A stretch of 64,000 nucleotides of DNA from an uncultured Elusimicrobia bacterium. GTDB lineage: Bacteria; Elusimicrobiota; Elusimicrobia; Elusimicrobiales; UBA9959. The position numbers were made by a program, and so were the translations under genes. The notes beneath the pieces are model-generated. The model did no database searches and was not told where the DNA came from. It worked only from the letters and a program-made list of their open reading frames with translations. Every line of letters starts with the position of its first letter. Position 1 is the stretch's first letter. Below, in pieces: positions 18,636 through 27,208 of this stretch. Location: positions 19,671 through 83,670 of the forward strand of contig CAIQNV010000156.1 in assembly GCA_903873295.1 (NCBI GenBank), written 5' to 3'.

Positions 18636-19565
18636 TCAAACCCGGGGCTTGTAATAGGCGATGGTTTTTTTCAGGCCTTCTTCAAGGCCGATCCTGGGCT
18701 GCCATTTCAGGATCTTCTTGGCCTTGGTTATGTCGGGGCGGCGTACTTTGGGGTCGTCCTCGGGGAGGGGGCGGAAAACTATTTTGGACTTGCTTCCGGT
18801 CAGTCTTTTTACCGACTCGGCCAGTTCCAGAAGGGAGACTTCGTGCGGGTTGCCGATGTTGACGGGGCCGTTCTCTTTGCTTATCAGCAGGCGGTAGATG
18901 CCGTCTATCAGGTCCGAGACATAGCAGAGGCTGCGGGTCTGGGACCCGTCGCCGTAAACCGTTATCGGCTTGCCTTTCAGCGCCTGCGTCATGAAGTTTG
19001 GCACCGCGCGCCCGTCCTTCAGGCGCATATTCGGGCCGTAGGTGTTGAAGATGCGCAGCAGCCGCACCTGCATGCCGTGGTAGCGGTGGTAGGCCATGGT
19101 CAGGGCCTCGGCGTAGCGCTTGGCTTCGTCGTAAACGCCGCGCGGGCCGATAGGGTTGACGTTGCCCCAGTAGCCTTCGTGCTGGGGGTTTATCAGGGGG
19201 TCGCCGTAAACTTCGGAGGTGGAGGCTATCATGAAGATGGCCTTTTTTTCTTTGGCGAGCCCTAAAGCTTTATGTGTGCCCAGCGCGCCTACCTTCAGGG
19301 TGGGGATGGGGAACTTGAGATAGTCTATCGGGCTGGCGGGGCTGGCGAAGTGCAGCACCGCGTCCAGCTTGCCGGGGACGTGCAGGTAATTGGTTACGTC
19401 GTACTTGGTGAATTCGAACTTCTGGCTTTTGAACAGGTCCTGGATATTGTCTATGCTGCCGGTGATGAAGTTGTCTATACCTATTACGGAATGGCCCTTC
19501 CCCAGCAGGTAGCGCGAAAGATGGCTGCCCAGAAAGCCCGCCGCGCCGGTGACTAGTATTCTCAT
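18636..19565 (-). CDS. NAD-dependent epimerase/dehydratase, UDP-glucuronate decarboxylase (UDP-xylose synthase)-like
   Basis: [30 protein letters not shown]...[25 protein letters not shown]. Confidence 0.9.
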   Translation of the reverse strand: MRILVTGAAGFLGSHLSRYLLGKGHSVIGIDNFITGSIDNIQDLFKSQKFEFTKYDVTNYLHVPGKLDAVLHFASPASPIDYLKFPIPTLKVGALGTHKALGLAKEKKAIFMIASTSEVYGDPLINPQHEGYWGNVNPIGPRGVYDEAKRYAEALTMAYHRYHGMQVRLLRIFNTYGPNMRLKDGRAVPNFMTQALKGKPITVYGDGSQTRSLCYVSDLIDGIYRLLISKENGPVNIGNPHEVSLLELAESVKRLTGSKSKIVFRPLPEDDPKVRRPDITKAKKILKWQPRIGLEEGLKKTIAYYKPRV

Positions 19566-19596
19566 AATCAAATCTCCATTTTGCGAAACCTGCTCT

Positions 19597-19733
19597 CGCG
19601 GCGGCCAGGGGGGCCGGAACGCAAAATCGGCGTCGCGCACACCGTGCGCGCGCCTGCCGGTCTCGGGCTCGGCGCTTACGCAAGCCTCTCCCTCCGACGG
19701 GCTTTTGCTAACCCGGCCCCCCTGGCCGCCGCG
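19597..19733. repeat. Hairpin-rich element, family 2 copy a
   Basis: Perfect 21-bp IR CGCGGCGGCCAGGGGGGCCGG / CCGGCCCCCCTGGCCGCCGCG; internal CGCGCAC-acc-GTGCGCG hairpin and GCTTACGCAAGC loop motif. Confidence 0.8.
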
Positions 19734-19787
19734 GGTTACTCAAATATCAGGGATTCCCGACTCCCGATTCCCGACTCCGGACTCTTC

Positions 19788-21116
19788 TTACGGTCTTCCG
19801 ACGGATTTATACGTCCAGCCCAGCTCCCGCATTTTTGGGGGGTCGTAGAGGTTGCGGCCGTCCACTATTATCTGGTGTTTCACGATGGCCAGCAGCTTCT
19901 TCTGGTCGAGCTTCGCGAATTCTTTCCACTCGGTCACCAGGCAGACGCAGTCGGCGTCTTTGGCGCAGTCGTAGGCGTCCCTGGCGAAATAGATGCCCTT
20001 TATGGTCTTCTTCGCGTTCTCCTGCGAGACGGGGTCGTAGCCGCGCACTTTGGCGCCGCGCTTGAGCAGCTCCCGCACTATGTCTATGGACGGGGCGAAG
20101 CGCATGTCGTCGGTCTCCGGCTTGAAGGCCAGGCCCAGCAGCGCGATGGTCTTGCCTTCGAGGTTCCAGAGCTCCTCTTCAAGTTTCTTTATCAGCCACA
20201 TCTTCTGCCCCTCGTTGATATCCTTCACGGTCTTAAGCAGGGCGAAGTCGTAGCCGACCTGCGAGCTCAGCCAGTAGAAGGCCTCCAGGTCTTTGGGGAA
20301 ACAGAAGCCGCCGAAGCCGATGCCGGCCTTCAGGAAGGCGGGACCTATGCGCTTGTCGAGGCCCATGCCGCGGGCCACGTCTTCGACGTTGGCGCCGGTC
20401 TTCTCGCAGACGTTCGCCACCGCGTTGATGAAGGAGATCTTGGTGGACAGGAAGGAATTGGAGGCGTGCTTGATAAGCTCGGCGCTCTTCACGCTGGTGA
20501 TGACCAGGGGGCCCTTTATGGGCTTATAGACGCGGCGCATCAGCTCCTCGGCCTGCTTCGTGGAGACTCCCACGACTACGCGGTCGGGCTCCAGGAAGTC
20601 CCACACGGCGGTGCCTTCGCGCAGGAACTCCGGGTTGGAGGCCACGTCGAAAGGCAGGTGGTGCTTGTTGTGGCGCTTCACCGTCTTGTTTATCCAGTCG
20701 CAGGTGGCCACAGGCACGGTGGATTTTTCGACTATCACCGTATAGTCGGTCATGTTCTTCGCCACTTCTTCGGAAACTTTTTCTATGGCCGAAAGGTCGG
20801 CGGAGCCGTCCTCGCGGGGCGGGGTGCCCACGGCGATGAACACGGCCTCGGCGCGGTGGCCGCCGTGGTGCATGCCGTCCTTGATGGAATTGGCGAAGTG
20901 CAGGCGCCCGGCCTTCACGTTCTTTTTAACTACGCGCTCCAGGTCGTCCTCGTAGATGGGCATTACGCCCTTCTCGAGCATTTTTATCTTGGCGGGGTCG
21001 CTGTCCACGCAGACCACCCGGTGGCCGACCTCGGCCAGGCAGGCCCCGCTGACGAGGCCCACGTAGCCCGCGCCCACTATACAGATATTCACTTTGCCGT
21101 TCTTGGTCTTTTTCAT
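19788..21116 (-). CDS. UDP-glucose 6-dehydrogenase
   Basis: NICIVGAGYVGLVSGACLAEVGHRVVCVD; NPEFLREGTAVWDFLEPDRVVVG; GIGFGGFCFPKDLEAF. Confidence 0.93.
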   Translation of the reverse strand: MKKTKNGKVNICIVGAGYVGLVSGACLAEVGHRVVCVDSDPAKIKMLEKGVMPIYEDDLERVVKKNVKAGRLHFANSIKDGMHHGGHRAEAVFIAVGTPPREDGSADLSAIEKVSEEVAKNMTDYTVIVEKSTVPVATCDWINKTVKRHNKHHLPFDVASNPEFLREGTAVWDFLEPDRVVVGVSTKQAEELMRRVYKPIKGPLVITSVKSAELIKHASNSFLSTKISFINAVANVCEKTGANVEDVARGMGLDKRIGPAFLKAGIGFGGFCFPKDLEAFYWLSSQVGYDFALLKTVKDINEGQKMWLIKKLEEELWNLEGKTIALLGLAFKPETDDMRFAPSIDIVRELLKRGAKVRGYDPVSQENAKKTIKGIYFARDAYDCAKDADCVCLVTEWKEFAKLDQKKLLAIVKHQIIVDGRNLYDPPKMRELGWTYKSVGRP

Positions 21117-21128
21117 TTTCAGCTCCGG

Positions 21129-22337
21129 TTATTTTATCTCGCTGTCTTTTTCCGGCTCCACCTCGTGCGCCACGGCCAGCTCGTGGGCGCGCCTCTTTTC
21201 GGACTTGCCCAGGAACCAGAGGGCGATGAAGATGATCACCAGGCCCACCCAGTCTTCCGTCTTCGGGGGTTTCTGGGCCATAAGCAGGAAGACCAGCAGG
21301 GTGGCGATGGTGCCGGCTATCAGCGAGGTCAGGCGGTTCACCAGGCCGGCGAAGGTGGCCGTTCTGCCCTTGAACATGAACAGGAACACGGAGAAGAAGG
21401 CCCCGATGCCGTAAGGTATGCCCGCTACGGCGGCCTTCCACCACTGCTCGTGGGGGACGCTGAAGGCGTTCTGGAAGTTTAACACGAAGTCCTTGGCGTT
21501 GGTCAGGTCCGGCTTCATGAAGAATACCACGAGGAGGGTTACGATCAGCATGGTGCTGCTGGCTGAGATCTGCTCAACGGCGAAGAAACCCTTGTTGTCG
21601 TAGGATACGCCTTTGGCCCGGGTGTTCTTGAAGTAGTTCATTATATAGATGCGGATGGCGTAGGCGATGATGTAGCTGGTCAGGATGGTCATGGCCGCCG
21701 CGTTGGTGAAGAAGGCGAAGTTCTTGGCGTCGAACACGAACAGCTGGGCGAAGAATTCCGCGTAATTGCCGCTGGCCTGCACGGCGGCGGTAGCGCCTTT
21801 GAAGTTCAGCAACTGCAGGGCCACCGCCAGCAGGGCGAAGACCACGGCCACGTTCTCTTCCCAATAAACTTTCTTCTTAAGTATGCCCTGATAGATCTGC
21901 ACGGAGTCCACGATGCGGCTCACCACTATGATGCTGGCCCGCATGATTATCATGGCCACCATCACCGAGATGGGCAGCAGATACATCAGCGTGGTGGTGG
22001 GGATGACCACAGCGGTGCAGACGCCGGAAGGGATTATGTAGAGGAACTCTTTTGGAAAGGTCACGCCCAGCACCGTTATCTTTTCCTGAGACTGGAACTT
22101 GTACCATTTCCAGATCACGACCAGGAACACGCAGAAAACGCTGGAGAGGGCCGTAGAGTAGACCATGTAGCTCACGTCGTTCATGGCCGGGTAGCCAGGC
22201 GCCGTGTTCAGGAAGTATTTGGGCGCTATGCCGGTGACGATGTAGGTGGCGAAGTAGCCCAAGGCCAGCTGCAGCAGCCTTTCGGTGGTCCCGTCGTGGG
22301 TTTTTTGCGTAAATACGGTTTTCAGCGTTTTTATCAT
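21129..22337 (-). CDS. Polytopic membrane protein (about 10 TM), possible DMT/nucleotide-sugar-transporter-like
   Basis: MIKTLKTVFTQKTHDGTTERLLQLALGYFATYIVTG...; multiple hydrophobic helices; adjacent to UDP-sugar enzymes. Confidence 0.55.
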   Translation of the reverse strand: MIKTLKTVFTQKTHDGTTERLLQLALGYFATYIVTGIAPKYFLNTAPGYPAMNDVSYMVYSTALSSVFCVFLVVIWKWYKFQSQEKITVLGVTFPKEFLYIIPSGVCTAVVIPTTTLMYLLPISVMVAMIIMRASIIVVSRIVDSVQIYQGILKKKVYWEENVAVVFALLAVALQLLNFKGATAAVQASGNYAEFFAQLFVFDAKNFAFFTNAAAMTILTSYIIAYAIRIYIMNYFKNTRAKGVSYDNKGFFAVEQISASSTMLIVTLLVVFFMKPDLTNAKDFVLNFQNAFSVPHEQWWKAAVAGIPYGIGAFFSVFLFMFKGRTATFAGLVNRLTSLIAGTIATLLVFLLMAQKPPKTEDWVGLVIIFIALWFLGKSEKRRAHELAVAHEVEPEKDSEIK

Positions 22338-22407
22338 AATTCCTGATTCCTTGCGTAAATTGTTCTCCGCTCCCCGCCGCGCGGTGCCGCGTACCTTTAT
22401 ATTATTA

Positions 22408-22445
22408 TAAATAAGAAGGGCCGCCTGCAAATTGGGCGGCCCTGA
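22408..22445 (-). terminator. Terminator downstream of minus-strand response regulator
   Basis: GGGCCGCC-tgcaaatt-GGGCGGCCC, minus-strand downstream side T-rich. Confidence 0.65.
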
Positions 22446-22463
22446 AATCAATTCTCCGCCGGG

Positions 22464-22880
22464 TCACGGCCTGGACGCCCGCCTGCGCGAGAGCTCCGCG
22501 GCTTTTTTTATCTTGGCCACCAGGGCGTCCTGGCTAAAAGGCTTAACTATATAGTCCATGGCCCCGAAGAGCAGCGCGTCGTTAAGCGTGGCGGCGTCGT
22601 TCAGGCCGCTGACGGCTATTATCGGGATGTGGGCCGCGGCGTCCCGGTTGCGGATGTCGCCCATGAGGCTTATGCCGTCTATGCCGGGCATTATGATATC
22701 CATAAGTATCACGTCGGGCAGCTCCTGCGGCCCGGCCGAGGCGAAGAACTCCCGGGCTTTTTTGGGGTCCACGAAGCCGCGCACCTCATAGCCGGCCGCG
22801 GCGAGGCCCGTCTCGTAAATTTCGAGTATGGTTTCGTCGTCGTCAACCGCCGTCACTTTTATTCTGGGTTCTTCTGGCAT
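22464..22880 (-). CDS. CheY-like response regulator
   Basis: VTAVDDDETILEIYETGL; DVILMDIIMPGIDGISLMGDIR; DYIVKPFSQDALVAKI. Confidence 0.87.
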   Translation of the reverse strand: MPEEPRIKVTAVDDDETILEIYETGLAAAGYEVRGFVDPKKAREFFASAGPQELPDVILMDIIMPGIDGISLMGDIRNRDAAAHIPIIAVSGLNDAATLNDALLFGAMDYIVKPFSQDALVAKIKKAAELSRRRASRP

Positions 22881-22922
22881 AAGATTATTCTAACAAAAAA
22901 AGCCCGGTTTAAGATTCAAACT

Positions 22923-23729
22923 TTATAGCCGTTTCCCCTTCCCGGCGGGCGGGGGCGGTTTCGCCGGGGCGGCGGCCTGCTTCTTCACGGCTTCCAGCAG
23001 CTGGCATTTAAAGGTGCCGCGCGTGCTGGGCACGTAAAAAAGGGTGCGCAGGCCGTAAAGCTGGCGGCTGGAAATAAAATCCTGCAGCTCCTTAAGCGCC
23101 TCCGGCGTCTCGATAGGCACCAGGCGGTAAGGCTCTTTTACGGCGGCCATCAGCAGCTTTACCGTTTTCAGGTCGTCGGTCTCTATATTCTTCACTTCCC
23201 CTTCCACCGCGACCTTCGCCCGGAAAGATTCCAGCGCTTCGCCCTCCACCGTCTCGGCGCGCAGGAAGAAGAGCACTTTCGTTTCCTGCGGCAGGACGGC
23301 TACCGCTTTTTTAACCTCGTCGAAGGCGTAGGAGAAGGCTTCGCCGAAATTATTGAGCGGGGCCTCGGTACGGGTAAGCTCGCCGCTTAAATAGGCGGAG
23401 ATCTTAAGCATGTCGCCGCGGTAGAACACCATCTTGCTCCGCTTGACGTTCTGGGAGTTTATTATTTCGGAGTTCTCGATTTCGCGGAAGAAATCCTTTA
23501 CCAGCTGCGGCTTTATGCTGCCGCGCCGCGTCAGCAGGCTTTTTGAGGTTTCCTCGCGCATTACGGCCTGGCCGTCCTGCGCCACCTCGAGGTAATACTC
23601 CTGGCCGGTCTTTATGGCGGAGACCGTCATCCAGGCGGCTTTTGCGTGCCCGCCCTGGCTATAGGGCCTGAAAGCGGCAAGCGCCGCCGCCGCGGCGGTC
23701 AGTGCCGTTATCAGAAGAAGACGTCTCAT
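22923..23729 (-). CDS. Hypothetical secreted protein
   Basis: N-terminal hydrophobic segment MRRLLLITALTAAAAALAAF; no recognised domain. Confidence 0.6.
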   Translation of the reverse strand: MRRLLLITALTAAAAALAAFRPYSQGGHAKAAWMTVSAIKTGQEYYLEVAQDGQAVMREETSKSLLTRRGSIKPQLVKDFFREIENSEIINSQNVKRSKMVFYRGDMLKISAYLSGELTRTEAPLNNFGEAFSYAFDEVKKAVAVLPQETKVLFFLRAETVEGEALESFRAKVAVEGEVKNIETDDLKTVKLLMAAVKEPYRLVPIETPEALKELQDFISSRQLYGLRTLFYVPSTRGTFKCQLLEAVKKQAAAPAKPPPPAGKGKRL

Positions 23730-24184
23730 AGCGTTTCAACCGCTTTGTCGGCGGACCAGCGGCCGCCGTATTTGAAGGCGGCCCAGGCCAGCGCCAGGAA
23801 GATAAGATTCTGCAGGAACTCCCGCGTTAGGGAGTTGCCGCCGGAACTGCCGAAGCAGCCGCAGGAGGTTACGGGCAGTTTTCTCAGCCAGGCCTGGCCC
23901 AGCATCACTTCGAAAAATATAAGCATGGCGCCGGTGAACAGGGCGCTGAGGCGCGTAAAGACCCCGGCCGCCAGCAGGAGCCCGGCGTAAATTTCAAGCC
24001 AGGGCACTATATAAGCCGACCAGAGGGAGAGTTGGGAGTTCAGCACCCCGTAGCTCTCTATGGCGTAGCCGAATTCCTCGGCCGGGGCCAGGGCTTTCAG
24101 CAGGCCGGCGTAAATGAACACCCCGGCGACGGCCAGCCGCGCCAGGAAGCCGATCAGTTCTTTGGTTTCTGTTTTGCCGTTCAT
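23726..24184 (-). CDS. MauE/DoxX-like membrane protein
   Basis: FLARLAVAGVFIYAGLLKALAPAEEFGYAIESYGVL...PWLEIYAGLLLAAGVFTRLSALF. Confidence 0.78.
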   Translation of the reverse strand: MNGKTETKELIGFLARLAVAGVFIYAGLLKALAPAEEFGYAIESYGVLNSQLSLWSAYIVPWLEIYAGLLLAAGVFTRLSALFTGAMLIFFEVMLGQAWLRKLPVTSCGCFGSSGGNSLTREFLQNLIFLALAWAAFKYGGRWSADKAVETL

Positions 24185-24822
24185 TGTTTTGCCGCTCTCC
24201 CGAGTAAATTGTCGAATTTTCTGGCCTGGTCCACCAGCTGGCCGCCGCCTACGGCCCGCTTGCCGTTGATAAAGAAGGTGGGCGTGGCGTTTACGCCTTT
24301 CATGTCGGCCTCGGCGATATCGAGCTTCAGGCGCTTTACCGTTTCCGGCGCGTCCGCGCAGGCCTGCATTTCCGGCCAGTCCAGTTTGAGCCGCGCGGCG
24401 TAGATCTCGAAGTCCTTCGGTTTTTCCTTGGACTGGGCCCAAGTTCCCTGATTTTCAAACAGCAGCCCCGCGTATTCCTTGAACTTGCCTTGCGCGCCGG
24501 CGCAGTCGGCGTAGGCGGCGGCGTGCAGCGACCAGGGGTGGATGTTCATCAGGGGGTAATGTTTAAAGCTGACGCGGAGGCCGGGGCCGTAGATCTTCAT
24601 CATCTCGTCTATTTTTACCGCGGCGTGGCGGCAGGCGGGGCAGGCGAAGTCGGTGTATTCGTAGATCTGAACGGGGGCGGTCGGGGGGCCGAAGGTGCGG
24701 AAGTCCGGCGCGGGGCGCACGGGGCCCAGGTTGAACTGGCGCGCCAGCAGCACGGCGATAGTGGAGACGAAAACTATCATGCCGGCCAGGGTCAGCAGCC
24801 GCGCGGTTTTACGATCTATCAT
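24181..24822 (-). CDS. DsbA-like thioredoxin-fold protein
   Basis: YEYTDFACPACRHAAVKIDEMM (CPAC); GVNATPTFFINGKRAVGGG. Confidence 0.88.
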   Translation of the reverse strand: MIDRKTARLLTLAGMIVFVSTIAVLLARQFNLGPVRPAPDFRTFGPPTAPVQIYEYTDFACPACRHAAVKIDEMMKIYGPGLRVSFKHYPLMNIHPWSLHAAAYADCAGAQGKFKEYAGLLFENQGTWAQSKEKPKDFEIYAARLKLDWPEMQACADAPETVKRLKLDIAEADMKGVNATPTFFINGKRAVGGGQLVDQARKFDNLLGRAAKQ

Positions 24823-24890
24823 AATAAGAATTATACAGTAAGTCGCGCGGGGAAATCTATACTTAGTATCGAAGAGGAAAGCTGCGAGGG

Positions 24891-25020
24891 GGCCTGGCAA
24901 GGGTATGGGCCCGGCGGGCACCGGGTCGGCCACACCGTGGCCGCCCTCCTCACTCGGCCTTCGCGCTTACGCAAGCTCAGGCCTCCGTGAGGGCCCGCCG
25001 AACCCATACCCTTGCCACCC
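24891..25020. repeat. Hairpin-rich element, family 2 copy b
   Basis: Outer IR 24896-24918 / 24994-25016 (21/23); CGGCCAC-acc-GTGGCCG hairpin; GGCCT..GCTTACGCAAGC..AGGCC hairpin. Confidence 0.8.
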
Positions 25021-25057
25021 CTCCACAGGGAACTTAATTGACGAAACTTATTGTGGG

Positions 25058-25187
25058 GGGCTGGCCGGGGCGTTGCCCTGAGCACCCGTTGCGGAAAGGG
25101 GGCCCCGCCATAATTTCCCAAGGCGGGGGGAAACCGACGCAAGGGTTTCCTCTTCCCGGGTGAGCAGGGTAATGCCCCGGCCAGCCC
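25058..25187. repeat. Second, unrelated large imperfect hairpin element
   Basis: GGGCTGGCCGGGGCGTTGCCCTGAGCACCCG / CGGGTGAGCAGGGTAATGCCCCGGCCAGCCC with inner CCCCGCC..GGCGGGG and GGAAACC..GGGTTTCC. Confidence 0.7.
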
Positions 25188-25218
25188 TGCCGGGGGCTTG
25201 TGGTTTTTGTTTCCAAAG

Positions 25219-25455
25219 TTATTTCTTTATTTCGGGGCAGATGATCTTTACTATTTTGGCGGGGGAGGCGGCGCCTTTTATCAGCATTATCTTTTTTGCC
25301 TCTATGCCCAGCGCCAGCGAGAGCTGGCGGATGGCCGAGGCGTTGGCCAGGCCCCGCGAGGGCGGGGACTTGGTCCAGATCTCATAGGCGTCGGGGGCCT
25401 TCTTTACGAGCTTGTCCCGCCGCGAGTCGGGGTGGACTTTTAACTTTATGAACAT
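25219..25455 (-). CDS. DUF167/YggU family protein
   Basis: MFIKLKVHPDSRRDKLVKKAPDAYEIWTKSPPSRGLANASAIRQLSLALG. Confidence 0.85.
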   Translation of the reverse strand: MFIKLKVHPDSRRDKLVKKAPDAYEIWTKSPPSRGLANASAIRQLSLALGIEAKKIMLIKGAASPAKIVKIICPEIKK

Positions 25456-27009
25456 TTAAGCTATCAGCGACTTCGAAGTCATGTCCGCCGGCTGCTCAAG
25501 GCCCAGCACCTTCAGCACCGTCGGGGCGATATCGGAAAGAATGCCGTGCGGGCGCAGCTTCACGCCGGAGACCTCCCTGGCGATGTAAATGAACTCCACC
25601 GGGTTGGTGGTGTGGGCGGTCTTGGGCATGTTTATCCTGTAGTCCCACATCTCCTCGGCGTTGCCGTGGTCGGAGGTGACCATCACGGTATAATCATGCT
25701 TCAGGGCCTCGTCCACCAGCCTGCCCACGGAGAGATCGACTATTTCCACGGCCTTCACCGTGGCCTCGTAGATGCCGGTATGCCCCACCATGTCGCAGTT
25801 CGCGAAATTTACGACGATGAAATCGTATTCCCCGGCGGCTAGCTCTTTAAGCGCCCTTTCGCAGACCTCGGGGGCGTTCATCTCTGGGTGCTCGCCGAAG
25901 CTTGACGGGTCCCAGGTGCCTTTTATTTCCACCTGGTCCTCGTTCCTGTAGGGCTCGGTGCGCTTGCCGTTGAAAAAAGAAGTGACATGCTTGAATTTCT
26001 GCGTCTCGGCGAGGCGCAGCTGCCTGAGGCCGCTCGCGGAGATTATCTGGCCGAGCAGGTTCTCCATGCCGCCGCCCTCGTCCATGGGGGGGAGGGCGCT
26101 GAACTTGAACTCGTCGTAGTAGCGGGTAAGCCCGCAGTAAACGATATTCAGCTTCCGCCAGCGGCTGCCCGGATAATTGTCCTCGACGAAGGCTTTGGTG
26201 AGCTGGATGGCGCGGTCCTGGCGGAAGTTGAAGTGTATGACCGAGTCGCCATCCTTCACTCCGGGGTAGCCGGCTATGACGGTGGGCGGGATGTACTCGT
26301 CCACTATGGGCAGGCCGTTGGGGTTCTTGAGCGCCGCGTAGGCGTCGTTGAGGGCGGCTTCGGCGCTCTCCGCTCTTGCGCCTTCGGCTTTGGTGATGGT
26401 GTTATAGGTCTGATCGGTGAGCTTCCATTTTTCGCCGCGGTCCATGGCGTAGTATCGCCCCATTATGGTTCCGATGGAGGCTATGCCGACTTCTTTGATC
26501 ACTTCCTCCAGCATTTTGAGAAAGCTGAGGGCGGAGCGCGGGGGAGTGTCGCGGCCGTCGGCGAAAAAGTGAAGCCAGACCTTCTTTATCCCCAGTTTCT
26601 TCGCCTCGCGCATGATGGCGTACATATGGTCCTGGTGGGCGTGAACGCCTTCATCCTGGACCAGGCCCATCAGGTGGAGGGCGGAGCCGTTCGCGACGGC
26701 GTTGTCGAGGGCGGCCTTCAGGGCGGGCATTTTGAAAAAAGTGCCGTCCTCTATCATATCCATGATGCGCTTGAGTTCCTGTATGACGATGCGGCCGGCG
26801 CCCATGTTGAGGTGGCCTACCTCGGAGGAGCCCTGGTAGCCTTTGGGGAGGCCGACGGCTTCGCCCGCGGGCTCGAGCACGGTATTGGGGTACTCCCCGA
26901 GGTAGCGCCGCATATTTGGGGTCCGGGCATTGTCGACGGCGTTGAATTTGTCGGCCTTCGCCATCCCCCAACCGTCGCGCACGATAAGAAGAACTTTCTT
27001 TTTGTCCAT
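25456..27009 (-). CDS. gpmI: 2,3-bisphosphoglycerate-independent phosphoglycerate mutase
   Basis: LLIVRDGWGMAK; GYQGSSEVGHLNMGAGRIV; HAHQDHMYAI; VTSDHGNAEEMWD. Confidence 0.92.
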   Translation of the reverse strand: MDKKKVLLIVRDGWGMAKADKFNAVDNARTPNMRRYLGEYPNTVLEPAGEAVGLPKGYQGSSEVGHLNMGAGRIVIQELKRIMDMIEDGTFFKMPALKAALDNAVANGSALHLMGLVQDEGVHAHQDHMYAIMREAKKLGIKKVWLHFFADGRDTPPRSALSFLKMLEEVIKEVGIASIGTIMGRYYAMDRGEKWKLTDQTYNTITKAEGARAESAEAALNDAYAALKNPNGLPIVDEYIPPTVIAGYPGVKDGDSVIHFNFRQDRAIQLTKAFVEDNYPGSRWRKLNIVYCGLTRYYDEFKFSALPPMDEGGGMENLLGQIISASGLRQLRLAETQKFKHVTSFFNGKRTEPYRNEDQVEIKGTWDPSSFGEHPEMNAPEVCERALKELAAGEYDFIVVNFANCDMVGHTGIYEATVKAVEIVDLSVGRLVDEALKHDYTVMVTSDHGNAEEMWDYRINMPKTAHTTNPVEFIYIAREVSGVKLRPHGILSDIAPTVLKVLGLEQPADMTSKSLIA

Positions 27010-27130
27010 AGCGATCTCCCCGGTAATACCTTTCCGCCGCGGTCCTGCGCCTATATTTTAGGAAATATGAGGGGCCTTGCGATATGGATGGAGCTGCGGG
27101 CGTTAGCAAGCCGGTCCGACCCGCGCCGAC

Positions 27131-27149
27131 TTTTTGTATTATAACGGTA
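27131..27149 (+). promoter_or_regulatory. Recurrent promoter-like motif, copy 1
   Basis: TTTTTGTATTATAACGGTA, 60 bp upstream of CDS 27209. Confidence 0.55.
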
Positions 27150-27208
27150 AAGGATGATCTTCCCGCGATTTTATTGCAGACCCTTTTTTTCCGGCCCGCG
27201 CTCTCGCG

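Noticed and set aside
19581-21482. 633-aa + strand ORF opposite UDP-glucose dehydrogenase
   Set aside because: Antisense shadow of a clearly coding minus-strand gene; high GC with favourable codon phase leaves antisense frames open; residue pattern (VEGLQVFGETEAAEADAGLQEGG) is not protein-like.
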